Origin: Taenia hydatigena
Taxonomy: Eukaryota > Platyhelminthes > Cestoda > Cyclophyllidea > Taeniidae
Direction of reading: 5' to 3'
Assembly (NCBI GenBank): GCA_036345935.2
Contig: JADWOT020000006.1
Span: 10,514,519 to 10,578,518 of the forward strand
Length of the DNA: 64,000 bases
Below, piece by piece: positions 26,135-38,645 of this stretch. Numbering within the stretch: position 1 is the first letter of the stretch; every line of letters begins with the position of its first letter. The notes below the pieces were generated by a model, which did no database searches, was not told the origin of the DNA, and saw nothing but the letters and a program-made list of their open reading frames with translations. The position numbers and the translations under genes were made by a program.

Positions 26135-29100
26135 TAACTATTAGTTACGCTGGTTTACTCCTTGGTCTCTGATGTTATTCCATTCTTTTGTGGTTAGATT
26201 AATTTTACTTTAAATGGCTTGTTTTTTTATTGTAACTTATGTACTTGTTTCTCCCTTTTTGCTTTCACCACTCCTGGGTCTTAGTTTTCATTCGAGATTG
26301 AAGCGCTGTGGAAATTATAATTTTTGTTTATCTTGAGGTTTGTGGTTGTTATTAATATACTTGAATTTGATTGTATTAGAGCAATGTGTTTTGTTAAGGG
26401 CATTTTTTGACCTGAAGCCTGGAATCGTTTCTATGGCCCATCGACTTACCAAGCCTTGAATCTACTCTGTGGAAAAGAATTGGCCAAACAGCCCCTAGAA
26501 GTTAAGACCAGTTGCTTACTTTACTGTGGACCCTGATTCCGGGATTTGGCATACGCTTGTTGTTGTTCACCATACGCGGAAATATACCGCATTTGACGTT
26601 GTGTTGAAGGGAAGCTGTCTTTTTCGGACTTTTCAGATTCGTTGTCGCAAAGGGGTCGGCTATTGTTTTGAGACGAGCCTATGAAGCCTGAGGGTTATTA
26701 CGAAGAATAGACAAGTGACGAATAAAATGTAGTAAACTATGAGGAAGGGAGCTGACAAATACGGCTCCCAGGAATGTGAACACACAAAAGCGTTACTAGC
26801 TCAAAGTGCTTCTCCACTTGTTCTTGGTGTTCTGGCGCTCAATAATCAGACCTCCCGTTTGGTTGCTTGTTTTGGGATCATTTGTGAGTACACGTTTTAT
26901 TTTTGAATTTACCATGGTGAAACAAGGTGTGTACTAAATTGGCGTTATGGGGCCCTTTGTGTGTCGGAAGTGCGAGGATCAATTTGGAAGTAAGGATGAA
27001 TTTTGGAACAACGCTCCTGCAATTTAGCTAAGTTTCAATCCGAATGATTAAAATTGGGGTACCTTCCTGGTAGTTTTGGTACAGAGTGTGCAGTATTCAC
27101 TTGCGAAGAATGATCTCACTACACTCGAATAATGGTCTACGTTTACTGGGTCATTGGCGAGGTTATACGCCTACCGGCTTTATCTACTCTGTGATAGCTG
27201 CGATCAAACCTTTTCCTTTTGCATATAATTTCAAAACACGACCTAAATTAACTAGAAATGCGTTTCACCACTTTTAAGGCAGTCATCGGTAGTCATTAAA
27301 GCAACAAATGTTCACCCAATAAGCAACGGGATCTTATTTGACAAGGCCCCACTGAAGGTGACTCCAGCTACACGAGGTTCACGCTTAGTCTGTGACCATG
27401 CAACTGGAACACTAATTTAGAACATTGAACTTCTACGTTATTTTATGCTATACCAGTTAGGAGTTCCATCCTGGAGTTTCTTCCTTCCAGCTCTAGAACA
27501 CGTTAGAGTATCTGTGATTGTGTTCAGGGGATGCCAATAGGAGGCGCTGGCTGTAGTCGCTTAACTGTAGGAATTTCCAAGAAATTAGCTTAGAAACGAG
27601 TTAAAAATACTTTAGTCTTAACAAAGACTGCTTTAAGCCTTAGTTTTTTTTACGATTGTGAGTGCTGGTGATGATTTTCTCACAATTCTCTGCGACCGCA
27701 TTGAAAGGCCTGTGAAAATCTCGAAATGACCCTGTGTCTGTTGGCTCAAATTGAAATGACAAACGGGAAAAATTAAAATTGTGTCCAATCAGATAAGAAT
27801 TGAGTATGAAGGGTCACTTTTGCAGTAACCTTAAGGGAGTGGCGCTGTCTGAACGCATCATAGGTGAATGTTTGACTGCGCTTTTGGGATGGAGTTTGCG
27901 ATGTCAATACACGCTGCACTGGTTGAAAAGACCGTTATCGGGGTGCGTGTAGCAAGTGATGGTTTTCCGAAAGAACAAAGTGTATTCTACCCGCGTAGCT
28001 GCCTCACGGAAATTCAATGTTGTCTACGCTTATATGACACATTTTCAGGATGTAAATACGAAAGTGAAGGGTTCCCGATGTTCCAACTTTGGTCTTAGAT
28101 TCGACTAATCTTCCAAGTACCTATGATTTGAAACACTTCCGAGCGCTCTATTAGAGTCATGGTGCAGTTGGAAAAAACCAGATTTCAAGATGATAGCATG
28201 TGAGTCTACAGATAATTCCAGGATGATTAAGCGGTGGAAGAAGTTTGTTAACAATTATGCCACTGGAGTTTTCACACGGAACATTAAGGTTTTTGGGTAT
28301 ATTTGCTCCAGGACAGCTAACGTGCGACATATTTTGACGCAGCCTTTGAAGTGAAGTCTTTGATGGTACTTGCTACAAGCGCGTTCTAATGGAGTACTTT
28401 TGGGGCATGCTAAATTTTTGCATTTCTCTGGAAGAACAGTGGAGCACTAATATTCAGTGTTCAATTCTAATATCAACTGCCAAGCGAAGGTGACTGCCAA
28501 ATGCAGAAGAAGGACAGGGAGAGATAAGCAAGGATGCGACTGGCATCCGGCTCGTCTCGGGCTCTTTACTGCTTATGGCCTAATTTAAGATAAAAGGTGC
28601 CAATCATTTTGATTGTAGTTAATATCTGGTTCGTAAGGAATAGTGTTTTGCTGTGCCTCAGAAGGACAACCACTCGATCCACTCAGTTGTGCTGTAATGC
28701 ATTTTGCGATAGATTTCTTTACGGTGTGATAGACTAATCTTTTGCACGATCCCCTTGTAAAATTACGCCTCCCTATGAAGTCCAAACTGATATACCATTG
28801 GGTTATAAGAGGTGAGGATGCATCAGTATCTTGCGAAAGGCCATTTTACTGTGTCAGTGAAGGTAATTATTGACACGGGTTATGTTTAGCAAGTCTAGCC
28901 CATTGGAGGCATGTGGGACAATGGCAAACAATTTGGATGATGGGATCTGAAGACCTGTCGCTTAGACGTTGCATTGCATGGAGAATGGGAATCGCCGAGA
29001 TTAAAAAGAAAAATTGGTCGATTTCTGAGCAATCTTAAGTAAAACTGAATTTCACGCTGAAGAATGCACCCCAAACGGTATCAATCCAGAAGCGTCACGG

Positions 29101-30470
29101 TTTGCCCTCAAGTTAGGCCATGCTGTTCCACTCTGTTTTCATACCAAACGGAGGCTCTATTCAAACGGTTTTGGATGAGTTTGTGGGGAGACCAATACTA
29201 ACAAATCGAATCAGAGGGGAAATCGTCTCAGAAGTCGCTACGACTCCACCAGTATGTTGTAATCTCCAACTAATACTCTCATTGACAATGCCAAAAATAT
29301 TTGCTTAAGATTTCTTTGTATAAATCCGCAACTTGAGCTTCTGCTTTTACGAATCTGTTTCGCTAAGCTTAAATTGAAAATGTTAGCGCAAATAACAATA
29401 TAGGGCACGAGTTGAAGCGATGTCGCACCGGGAAAAGCCTACACAGGGCTTGCTAATAGCAAGGTAACGCGGAGGTGTAAATCGTTGTGGTGAATTTGAG
29501 ACCATCGGACAGCATCTCGAAGAAGATTGTAAAGAGGGGGTCAGCAGCTGCAGATCCTGCAAGCCCTAGCCCTAAAAGCATCACTCAGTCATTTTTCTAG
29601 TCGGTATGCGCTTTAACAGGCGGATAATTACACCGCAACGCAAAGGTGCTACACAATGTCCTCATTCAGAAGCTCCATAAAGCACTTCTTTGCTTCCACT
29701 CCTCCTTCAGTGTATTTGTAACTAGGAGACCATGCTTTGAAATGGATGTTGCACAGGGGATTCAGCAATTAACATAGCACTTCAAAAGCGGTGGCAGAAC
29801 AAAATTTTTCATGAAGTGGAGGAGACGCACAATCGGCACTCCTCAAAAAGTACAAATGCACCCGAAAAAGTCCGTGGAGTGGGTCGGATCAATACCCTAT
29901 GCGCTTGAGGCATCTCTTTAAAGGCACCGACAGAGTGTTTGGCAGAGTACACAAATGTTTGGTTGTACATGCTTCTCACTATTTTTTGCGTCGGGAAATT
30001 CATCAATTTAGTTTATGAGGCACAACCAGTTCATTAAAATATGACGGGCCAGTCATTCAGTAGTTGGAGAAGTGATGCTATCCTGAGGGATTAGGGCGCA
30101 TGGCAAATAGCCAAAAGGACACGGGAACAAAGAACGCAGAAAGCTCAATAGTGATGGTGATAGCTTAAGCTTATGTACTGTCCAATGTCCTTTTCGCCTA
30201 GAGTTCCCTTAAAATGAACTAAAATCATGCCATAGCCCAAATAGAAACGCCTGAAGCGAAAGTTTACACCCTAAAAACCTAAAAGGGTCGTGGGAGGAGC
30301 AGGTTAAACCAAGATGACCAATGGCAAACCCAAGTCCTGCAAGGACGCGCACGACTAGCTTTACACTCGGAAAGTACACGCTTTCTGTTCGAATATATGG
30401 TATATCCCCGTAAATCATCGACAACAAATAGCACCAGTGCAAAAAAAATATTACTTAACCTACTTCTGTC
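26135..30470. other. Long stretch without recognised gene
   Basis: Over 4 kb with many stops in all frames. The open frames present are under 80 codons and show no domain signature or good splice borders. No repeat family with the LTR cluster was seen. It may be intergenic or intron sequence of an unrecognised gene. Confidence 0.45.
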
Positions 30471-30475
30471 AGTGA

Positions 30476-31036
30476 CTACTCCACTTTTCGAGTAGCCTTG
30501 GATCTGGTAATGTTCGAATATCGCGCCAATGAAATGGCTTGTGCAGCGGTGAGCAATGGAGTTTTAAACTGTGAAACCTCTCTTCTGACTACCTTATTAA
30601 GCTTGGTTGGATTTTCTTCACAAACAGTAAACGCCGCATCACCTTCCATCATTTGTTCACTCGCGCCACGATAAATAGACCATAGTCGTCCGGATCCTAC
30701 TGAGTAGGTACAATGATTAACTGTGCAAAGGGTTGTTGATTTTGACCCACAGCACTTTACCCAAATCTTCCTAATATTAACGCCGACTGTTCTGATAGTG
30801 GGCGATATTGTATTCTCATGGACAATCACCCAGTTCGATCAGTTGCAGGGATGAGAAGTCCAGGTGGACTGTCTGTTGGCTGCAAATTCCAAATTTCATG
30901 CTTGTACCTTCCCCTGGAGTTTGTTCGATCAGATGGAGCTTCAATCAACGCCATGGTAACTAATATCTTCAATATGAGTGACAGCGCCTTTGCAAACCAT
31001 CCTGTAGTTGTTACGATGTTTGAATCTGTCCATCAT
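30476..31036 (-). CDS. Possible short multi-exon gene, unrecognised
   Basis: A 117-codon minus-strand frame (30829-30476) ends in a basic helical C-terminus. Immediately upstream in other frames lie open segments with coding-like composition, beginning at tandem ATG codons near 31036 and including YKHEIWNLQP and LIPATDRTG. A donor at a GGTGAT and an acceptor at CTATCAG about 43 nt later would join them in frame. An alternative frame gives DPDDYGLFI after another acceptor. I could not settle one model and recognise no family, so this is a weak candidate only. Confidence 0.25.
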
Positions 31037-31633
31037 ATGCGAAGAGAATGGGGAGAATGCACATTAACATTCCTTATCGTATGGGACTAGCGAGCCTTAA
31101 TCACTTCATCGTCAATTATTCGACATTTTGTTTAAGTTGGGCGATGATGTTGGTGTGATTAATCACAAAAATCACTAGAAAAAGGACAAACGAAGCCTGT
31201 TTACCTAAACATAAAGGCACGCTGTTCATTGTCACATCAACTACCCAGCGCTATACAGCCGCACCGCTTAGTAAGAAGCAAAGTACACTTCAATCATTCA
31301 AATAATTGGTTTACCACAGGTAAGGCATCTTACGGATAGGGTGGTGACGGTCGAATTATCAAGCCACTCAAAGGTCACCGCTGTTACTTAGATCCGCTGA
31401 AAAAGAAGCTTAAAACGGACCTTACGAAGGCCTATCCTACTTATAGGTGCGGCTTGCATGTTTTGTTTTTCAACCCCTTGTCACTTGATGCGAGCATGAA
31501 CGCACACGCCGGTTAAACAGCTAACGCGCTGAGGGCTACTGAGGCCACATTCCCTTCCCCGTCCTACGGCAGATGTGGCATCACAACCTAACCTTAGGCG
31601 AAATAACCGAGCTAGTAAAGCATAATTCTTGCT

Positions 31634-32105
31634 TTACTTGATGCCATCGTCTACGTCACTGAAGAGCATTCGAACTACCAGAGCCATATCATCGCATGCG
31701 TTCAGCGCTGGCTTACCTCCAGCTGACTCGAGAGCTGGGGGAATGAAATAATCTCCTTCATTGGGTTTCAGACTTGAACCTATTAAAGATGTCCACCACC
31801 TCTGATGGCAGCTGAGAGAACTGGATGCGTGACCAGAATAGTTGCGAATGCATGAAGTAGAGCAGCAAGACCAGGCTTCGCTGCTCAAAAAGGAGGAGGC
31901 GTAAGACCCGGTAGGTAAAAATGTTGGAATAGAGCCTCCCAACAAAACCAACACAGACAAGGCTATTCGACGCTCTGGTTGTAAGCCTGTAACGTACAAG
32001 GCAAAATTCAATCAAGATTCTGAGGTGACCCTCATTAGCGAATAGCGCACTGAATGCCCGTTTAAACCACGCAAAACGATCCAACAGATACATTTTAATG
32101 TCGGC
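31634..32105 (-). CDS. Possible exon(s) of an unrecognised minus-strand gene
   Basis: A minus-strand frame of about 115 codons (32105-31758) follows a plausible acceptor (TGCAAAG) and is rich in Leu, Phe and Arg, with a helical look (MYLLDRFAWF, LPSEVVDIFNR). Downstream, a short segment with VRMLFSDVDDGIK ends in TAA at 31634 and is bordered by a strong GTAAGC donor and TAG acceptor. The same frame stays open upstream of 32105 for about 40 further codons except for one TGA at about 32137. It could be a genuine exon set, a decayed gene or chance. No family recognised. Confidence 0.25.
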
Positions 32106-33647
32106 CTTTGCAGCAAGAGTGTGGAGCAGAATCCATCAGTCAAAGATATCACCTCGGTAAAACTTAAAACCGACAAACATGGGGAACTGCCCATTTACTC
32201 CAGTGATGTAGGCAAGAAGGTACAGAGATGATGAAAAAAGGAGCACTTATATAGTGAGGAGGGTGAACGAAGTGCTTATGTGATTATATCAATATGAATG
32301 TAGTCATAGTAAATACATCTGACACGGTGATGCAGGGAATGGAGAGGAGAACGGCATGAGATTAGATTACACGGTAACGAACACAAGAGTACATATAATA
32401 TTAAAAAGATGAGATAATAGATCGCCGTAAGTATGAGCATGCTTTGAACACAATATTGAAACGAGTAGCGGCCACGAAAATTTTACAATGCAGGAATTTT
32501 AATGAACCATTGGGTGAAGAGGACCAAATAAGGTGACACCAAAGAAACTCCACCCGTTATTCCAGTGAGACGTGACCGAGGGGCGAGAGTTTTCCCCGTT
32601 TCTTCAGGAGAATAAACATCCTAAAAATAAGGTATGCAAGAAATGAATTAGTTGTGCCGAAAAAGCCAGCAGTGGTCGAGTTATGGTGGTAAATGATAGT
32701 TTCAACAGTCTTGGCGAGAGAGATGGAAATCCTCGAGAGTAAGTTTGAACTTCAGGAGCTATCTTCGGAATACGCAAAGAGATGAAATTGCAAAAAAAAA
32801 TTGTACCTGCCATAAGTTAGGATTTACTTATAAAAAGACCAGTGGTATGCCTCCAGAAACTGACGCTACTTTTGATGTTTGGTTTACAACCAACTTACAA
32901 GGACATGGAAAAGATATTTGTCTGAACGTTTCATAGAACGAGTGGGAAGCAACATATGGCCTTATTATTTACAAACAACTATAATGCTTTCGATTTTGAC
33001 GAAAAAATTACTTCAATATATTACAGGAAAAACTCGCATCGTGCACACATACATGCAATTGCGTGTACGCGCCGGCGTAATAATGAAGTTTGGAATTGAG
33101 TGTTAGCATGAGCATTTTCATAAAATCGCCACCTAAGTACTTGTTAGCAAGATGCAAGCATGAAAGTGAATCGCAAAAAAAAGAAATGCGCAAGATGCGA
33201 AACATGCATATACCTTAATACAGGCAGCAAGTGATGTTTACATTCTTCGTTGCCAATTAGCAACCGTTCACTCGGCTAGAGGAATACTTCGTCAAAAAAT
33301 CAATGGTTTTTTTGCATAAGACAGCAGATTTACAAAAGATCATGTGGGGCATCAGATCATCGACCAGGAAAAAACAACCGCCGACGTCTACGCTTGTCGC
33401 TTTGCTAAGTAACTTTGTGTAGCATATGGACAGTGAAAAAACAAAGGTAGCTTGTGTCTACAATAAATGTACACGTATTCAAGGATGTAGACCAAAGGTA
33501 TGGATAATCGCATAGATACATGATAATAAACATGACAAAATAAATCGTACAATAGTGGTACTGTATTTTTGGGGTAAAGAAGCACGATCACACATGAGTC
33601 TCAAACTGAGTGACATTTAAGTGAGGGCGGTGTGTTTGCATAATTTC

Positions 33648-35112
33648 TTACAAAGCGGAATAAATGATCACGTACGCGGCTGCACCCAGCAGGAAAGAGG
33701 CGAAATGACGGAAAAGCGAAGGCAAATTGTGCAAAAGCCATCCCACGAAACGCCATTGAAAAAATGAGGAGTGACGTAGACGCCAAGGACGGGTTTCGGA
33801 TGTCTGCGCGCATTCTGGTTTGCTCATGTAAGACTCCTCCAGCGAATTTGGCGGAGTCAGATCAGTTGAACACGGGTCCGAGGAGTTAGGTCCAGTAGAG
33901 AGCAATAATGAGCACGGTCTGCAAAACGACAAATAACCTGATGTAACGTACAGACAAAAAGTAGCAAATGCGGGAATTGATATTACAATGCCCTTTGCAA
34001 AGCTGTTGGTCCTGGTTGATTATGCGACTTCAGAATAAGCATTTTGAAGAATCAATTAACAGCTTTTATAGCTACTGTTTTTCTCTGTAATATTCACGAA
34101 AATAAGCGGCAAACAGAAGATTCATAATTGATGCCAGCGATGAATGCCAAAAATAGTGGGACAATTTCAACAACGCTTTGATCCCTTAGACACAATTATT
34201 CATATCTTTGAATAAGCTAACGCAAAGATAACGGAGGAAATCACAAGATCATGCAGGTCTAGAGTGAATCACTTCGCAATTTAATTTAAAATTGAACGTA
34301 AAATTATGTGTAGCTACGAACATATCAAGAAATTGACGATATTAAAGCAAAACTTCATAGAAGACTCCACATTTATACATTGTAGGTACTAACTGATGTA
34401 ATAGGCAAGTGCAAATAAACAACTGCCATCAAACATACCCGGATACATTTGGACGGCTAGGCCATTCACCAAATTGACCTACGCATAATTCTGGAGTAAA
34501 ATCCATGTTCTTTTGATTTTCAACTGCTGTGTTTAAAGGAGCAGTCGAAGTCTTGATGTGATCTTCAAGAGCGGAGCAGAGCATCGAAAGATCAGTGGAG
34601 TGCATCACAACACCGGCATAATAACTACGTGGAGAGTTCCGTCCGGTATTCAACGTATAGGGAGACAGCTCAACCCATTCCGCACCATCATCTGGGTATT
34701 TAAAAATAAGTCAAAAATACAACAGGTCAGTAGACACAGTTTAAGTTTCCTTGATTATAGGGGCAGATAAGAAGCGCTGTTTTTTAACGGAACTCATTGG
34801 AAAAAGTAGCTATGAAAAAGTGCTGGCAAAACCAATATGTAAAACACTGGATTTGCAATGCTAAAAATGTTGCAAAAAAATTCCACGAGACATGTTTGCC
34901 AAAAAATTGTAGCATGGATAGTAAGGTTGTTAAGAATAATGCAAAAGAAAACAGGAGTACAATTTGTTTCCTAAAATCAAGGAAACCTAGGTAACATGGC
35001 AGAATACAGCAAATCACACCAAGGCTTTGCGAAGATCTATAAGCTGGGTAACATATAATGAATTGAGGCGAGTACTCATGCACTCACCCAGAAGATCGCC
35101 GGACTTAGACAT
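33648..35112 (-). CDS. BNIP3: BNIP3/NIX-like tail-anchored mitophagy receptor
   Basis: Exons 35112-35088, 34691-34439 and 33918-33648 join with matching phases into 182 residues with start and stop, close to human BNIP3 (194). Order of features: an N-terminal WVEL tetrapeptide near residue 15, identical to the LC3-interacting core of BNIP3; a helical STDLSMLCSALED segment where BNIP3 has its GDMEKILLDAQ helix; EWPSRPN where BNIP3 has DWSSRPEN; a Ser/Pro/Thr-rich linker; and a C-terminal membrane span beginning LPSLFRHF and containing LLGAAAY, ending three residues before the stop. BNIP3 family proteins sit in the outer mitochondrial membrane and bind LC3/GABARAP to trigger mitophagy. The similarity rests on short motifs in the right order, so the family call is an inference; the membrane tail is seen directly. 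Clear BH3 identity is not evident. Confidence 0.65.
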
Positions 35113-35384
35113 ACGGAAAATCACTTTCGCAGAGGCTAGCAATCAGCTGACATCTTCTGGCATACGCGCATTAATTCATCTAAACAAAAACAGTTGCGCA
35201 ATGAAATTTAGTCGTGCAACCTACCCCTGCTGTAAAGCTTGCAGCATTTATAGTAATCTAAAAGCGAAAAATTGCCATTAACTCAATGCTTTTATTCTTA
35301 ACTAAAAAATACTTAACTCTAACACAGCTGCCTAAAATATTAAAAGGGCAACAAAACATTCTTCAACAAATGTCACTATAATAC

Positions 35385-35570
35385 TGTAGCGTCCCGAGGC
35401 TTCCTCGAAAGCAAAAGAAGCCAGAATGCTAAAGTAGAATATATGTATTCGTCGGACAGAGGGAAAAAGGCCGCTGGCATGGCCCGGAGGCCAGCCCACG
35501 CAGCTAGGGCAATATGGCCACCTCTGTCACCTTGACAGAAACCAGCAGTTCTAACAAACAAAGTACTACA
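35385..35570 (-). repeat. Solo LTR of the TRIM family (with ATAC target duplication)
   Basis: A 186-bp unit running TGTAGC...GTACTACA on the + strand, the reverse of the orientation set by the complete element at 41168-42064. ATAC flanks it on both sides, as expected for a 4-bp target-site duplication. No internal region is attached, so it is a solo LTR left by recombination between LTRs. Confidence 0.85.
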
Positions 35571-35579
35571 ATACACTAT

Positions 35580-35654
35580 TTATTTGGACTGCCGGTTTGA
35601 TTTAGAGTCACAGAGGTGGCCGTATTGCCCAAGCCGCATAAGCTGACCCTTGGG
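35580..35654 (+). repeat. Partial LTR in opposite orientation
   Basis: About 75 bp matching the first half of the LTR in forward orientation (segment with CACAGAGGTGGCCGTATTGCCC). It abuts directly the reversed LTR at 35655, so two LTR pieces meet head to head. Confidence 0.75.
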
Positions 35655-35829
35655 TGTATCGTCCCGGGGCTCCCTCGAAGGCAGAATGCTAGAGTCGAAT
35701 ATATGTATTCAACGGACAGAGAGAAATAAGCTGCTGGCACGGTTCAGAGGTCAGCCTACGCAGCTAGGGCAATTTGGTCACCTCTGTGACCCTGACCGAA
35801 GCCGGTAGCTCAAGCAAACAAAGTACTAC
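35655..35829 (-). repeat. Solo LTR of the TRIM family, 5'-diverged
   Basis: About 175 bp matching the LTR in reverse orientation, with a short internal deletion compared with the copy at 35385. It begins TGTATC and ends near AGTACTAC. No flanking duplication was seen. Confidence 0.8.
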
Positions 35830-36019
35830 TGCACTAACTCGATCGCCTGTGAAGCTGTCGGCTTCAGTAATTGGCTGTATTGCTTCCTTGTCATAATTCA
35901 TTTGTCCGGCCATGCTAGCCGCTCCAAGCTTATGTGTGTGCGGTGTGAAACAAGTTCACGCAAAGTACGAACACAAAACTTGATGAAATTGCAATGAAAT
36001 TAAGAATCTGACTATATAC

Positions 36020-36193
36020 TGTAGCGTTCCGAGGCAAATGAAGGCGGAATGCTAGGGTAGAATATATGCGTTCAACGGACAGAGAGAAATTAGCTACTGG
36101 CATGGCCCAGAGGCCAGCCCACGCAGCTAGGGCAATATGGCCACCTCTGTGACCCTGACCGAAACCGATAGTTCAAACAAACAAATTGCTACA
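36020..36193 (-). repeat. Solo LTR just upstream of EIF2B2
   Basis: TGTAGC...TGCTACA, 174 bp, reverse orientation, with a deletion of about a dozen bases near its left end. It ends about 260 bp before the proposed EIF2B2 start codon, so its promoter-like sequence could influence that gene. Confidence 0.85.
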
Positions 36194-36453
36194 TATTTAA
36201 CTGATTTTACATCTGAATTAATAAATTAGTAGCCAATATTAGGTTATATGAATAGTACTTTTAGCCCCACAAATTACCGTGAAAGCTTTTTGGTTTTCAA
36301 ATTCTTCTAATGGTAATGTGGCATTATAGTCTCATCGAATTATTGGTGGCATTGATTAATAGTTTCCACCTTAAGTATGTATATTATTGGATGGTAATGA
36401 CAATGATACCCTTGTTTTCGATCTTGCGGGACTTTCAAGTGATCCTTAGGGTC

Positions 36454-37897
36454 ATGGTTTCTGATGTCGGTGATACTGAATTTGCGTACTCTGTTCCATC
36501 TTTTAAGAAGTATAATGGTGCTCACCAAATATATTTTTTAGCGAGACACAACTAGCTAAAACCATTGCTACTTTAAACTATCTGGAGAAGTGTGTCAAGA
36601 GTAGTGATTGGGGAAATGCGAGGTGAGTACTTCCTTTGACCATCACTTTGTAGGGAGCTCATGGAAGTTGTAAACAGGGTTGGGGAATTATTGCTAAAAT
36701 GTTCTTTTGAAGAAACTGCTATCCACAATACCATATTGCGTTTTATGAAGTTAATAAGAGAGGAATCTTCGAGGTATACTATTGTCTTGTGATGAGCTGT
36801 TTCAGACTCTTTCCTAGTGGTAAAGTGGAGAAAGAGGGGCTTCAATCGGTAATCAAGCATTAGCCTTTTTCAAAAAAGTGAAAGACCTTAGTTTCGAACA
36901 CAAGTTCAAACGACTGGTCCCTGGTGGGAAGGGAAGAGCTCTGCAACCAGTTACTGACTGCATCCGTCGAGTTAAAAGCCGACATCAAGGGCCACTTAGG
37001 CTACATATCTAGCTTATCTCTAAATTTCATCCATTCTGATGAGTTGATTTTGACGGTTGGTTACTCGAAGTCCGTGTTCAACTTTTTGAAGGTAATTCTT
37101 GCCCCCACGTAACATCCGTTTTGAGTATGCTGCCAACAAAAAACGCCAGTTTCGCGTCATAGTATGTGAGGCGTTCCCCAATAACGAGGGCCATAAGATG
37201 GCTGAGAGCCTAGCAATGGAAGAGATATCCGTTGTTCTCGTCCCAGACAGTCATGTATTTGGTCTGATGGCTCGTGTTAATAAGGTAAAACTACCAAGTG
37301 ATCAACTGCGAATAGTTTAGTTCCACAACTCACGATTGATCTTGATTGATTTAGGTTATCTTAAGCTGTGATACCGTTTATCCAGATGGCGCATTGAAGG
37401 CGCAGACCGGGACCTACGCTGTAATGCTAGCGGCGAAACACTTTTCTATACCAGTAAGTTAGGGGCACAAAAGTTGAACCCCATTGAGTAATTATCGACC
37501 GCTCATCCCAGTGGCAATTCCTTCGCAGACCTACGTGTGTCTTCCCTCGTACAAGATCTCTCCAGTCAACTTTAAGTTATTACCAAACTGCTCAAATACA
37601 TTGAACAGCCATGCTCATTGTGCGCCAGAATCGATGACTGACTTTATCGAAACGGCGGACCTCTCGGTGAATTCATTGGACGCACCTTCGCGGTTGCTGC
37701 CCGCGTCTGAGTGCCTTGCCGGTGGCGGGCCATCGCCGTTGATTTGGCTGCCAAACTGGGATTACATACCACCCGGTCTCACCAGCCTCTTTCTTACCAC
37801 AGAAGGAGGGCAGGCACCGTCTTACCTCTACGCCATGGTCCGCGAACTTTTTAACCCCGACGACGTCTGCCAATCCCTCAAGTGGGTTGAAACGTGA
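36454..37897 (+). CDS. EIF2B2: Translation initiation factor eIF2B subunit beta
   Basis: Regulatory subunit of eIF2B, the guanine nucleotide exchange factor for eIF2. Eight exons: 36454-36485, 36542-36622, 36654-36773, 36818-36848, 36885-37091, 37126-37284, 37355-37453, 37529-37897; 365 residues against 351 in human. Phases agree at every junction and introns are 31-75 nt. Diagnostic segments in order: SDWGNARELME, FIHSDELILTVGYS, RVIVCEAFPNNEGHKMA, VLVPDSHVFGLMARVNKV, DGALKAQTGTYAVMLAAKH and NWDYIPPGLTSLF with GGQAPSYLY near the end, matching the Rossmann-like half of eIF2B alpha/beta/delta. The N-terminus is about 20 residues shorter than in vertebrates; a small additional upstream exon is possible. 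Exon 1 was chosen because its donor restores frame. A solo LTR lies 260 bp upstream. Converges on CPSF6/7. Confidence 0.92.
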
Positions 37898-38645
37898 CCG
37901 ACCTCCCGTTCCCCCGCCACACTTAACATCATGGGAACTACCTGGTGTCGTCTTGTATTAAAACTACCTACGTTCCGATATTGGCTTTTTAAAATGGGCC
38001 AAAACTCATGAGCCAATATGGGCTACAATAACTGCACTTCCCAGAGTGAGCCTATGGCGTCTTCACGTTTGGCGCTTCAGCACTCGTGTAGAGAAAGCAA
38101 ACAGGATGTCGGGCCAAATGGTTGTATTGCCACAAAAATGCGAGGGCACATGGGGATCTGCTGCTGTCCAGCGCGCACCTTGGTCTTGGGAAGGAGTCTA
38201 AAAGGAAGGGAACCCGTTGACCAACAAGTCCAAAATTTGCCTGAGGCAGAGAAAAGGGAATTACAAAAGTGCATTATTTATTTACAGATCTTGTCACACT
38301 GGGTACAAAAATTGCACTTTCGGGTACATGGGCCGTACAGTGAGCAGTTATGGTACACTCTCAAGTAACGTTTACACAACACCGTTATTACATGATTGTC
38401 AAAAACGTATACAAATGAGACTCGAAAGGCTTCGGAATAGAAAAGATTCTGCAAGCAGGTAGATAGACTTACATTGCGAGGCGCTGGCCATTAAACTGTG
38501 CCATGAATGAGGAGACGATTTAGGGAGAAATAGTACAAGTTTATCTGCGGATTATGTGTAAGGTTCGTGGTTTGCGGTGTAAACGGTGACGCTTCGGGAA
38601 TATGCAGTGGTGCACTATGAAATGCAGAACCAGTGGCGGGGACGG
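37898..38645. other. Convergent intergenic region EIF2B2 / CPSF6
   Basis: About 750 bp between two facing stop codons. It must hold both 3' UTRs. A TTTATT at about 38277 could be a minus-strand polyadenylation signal for CPSF6. Open frames here look like chance. Confidence 0.5.
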
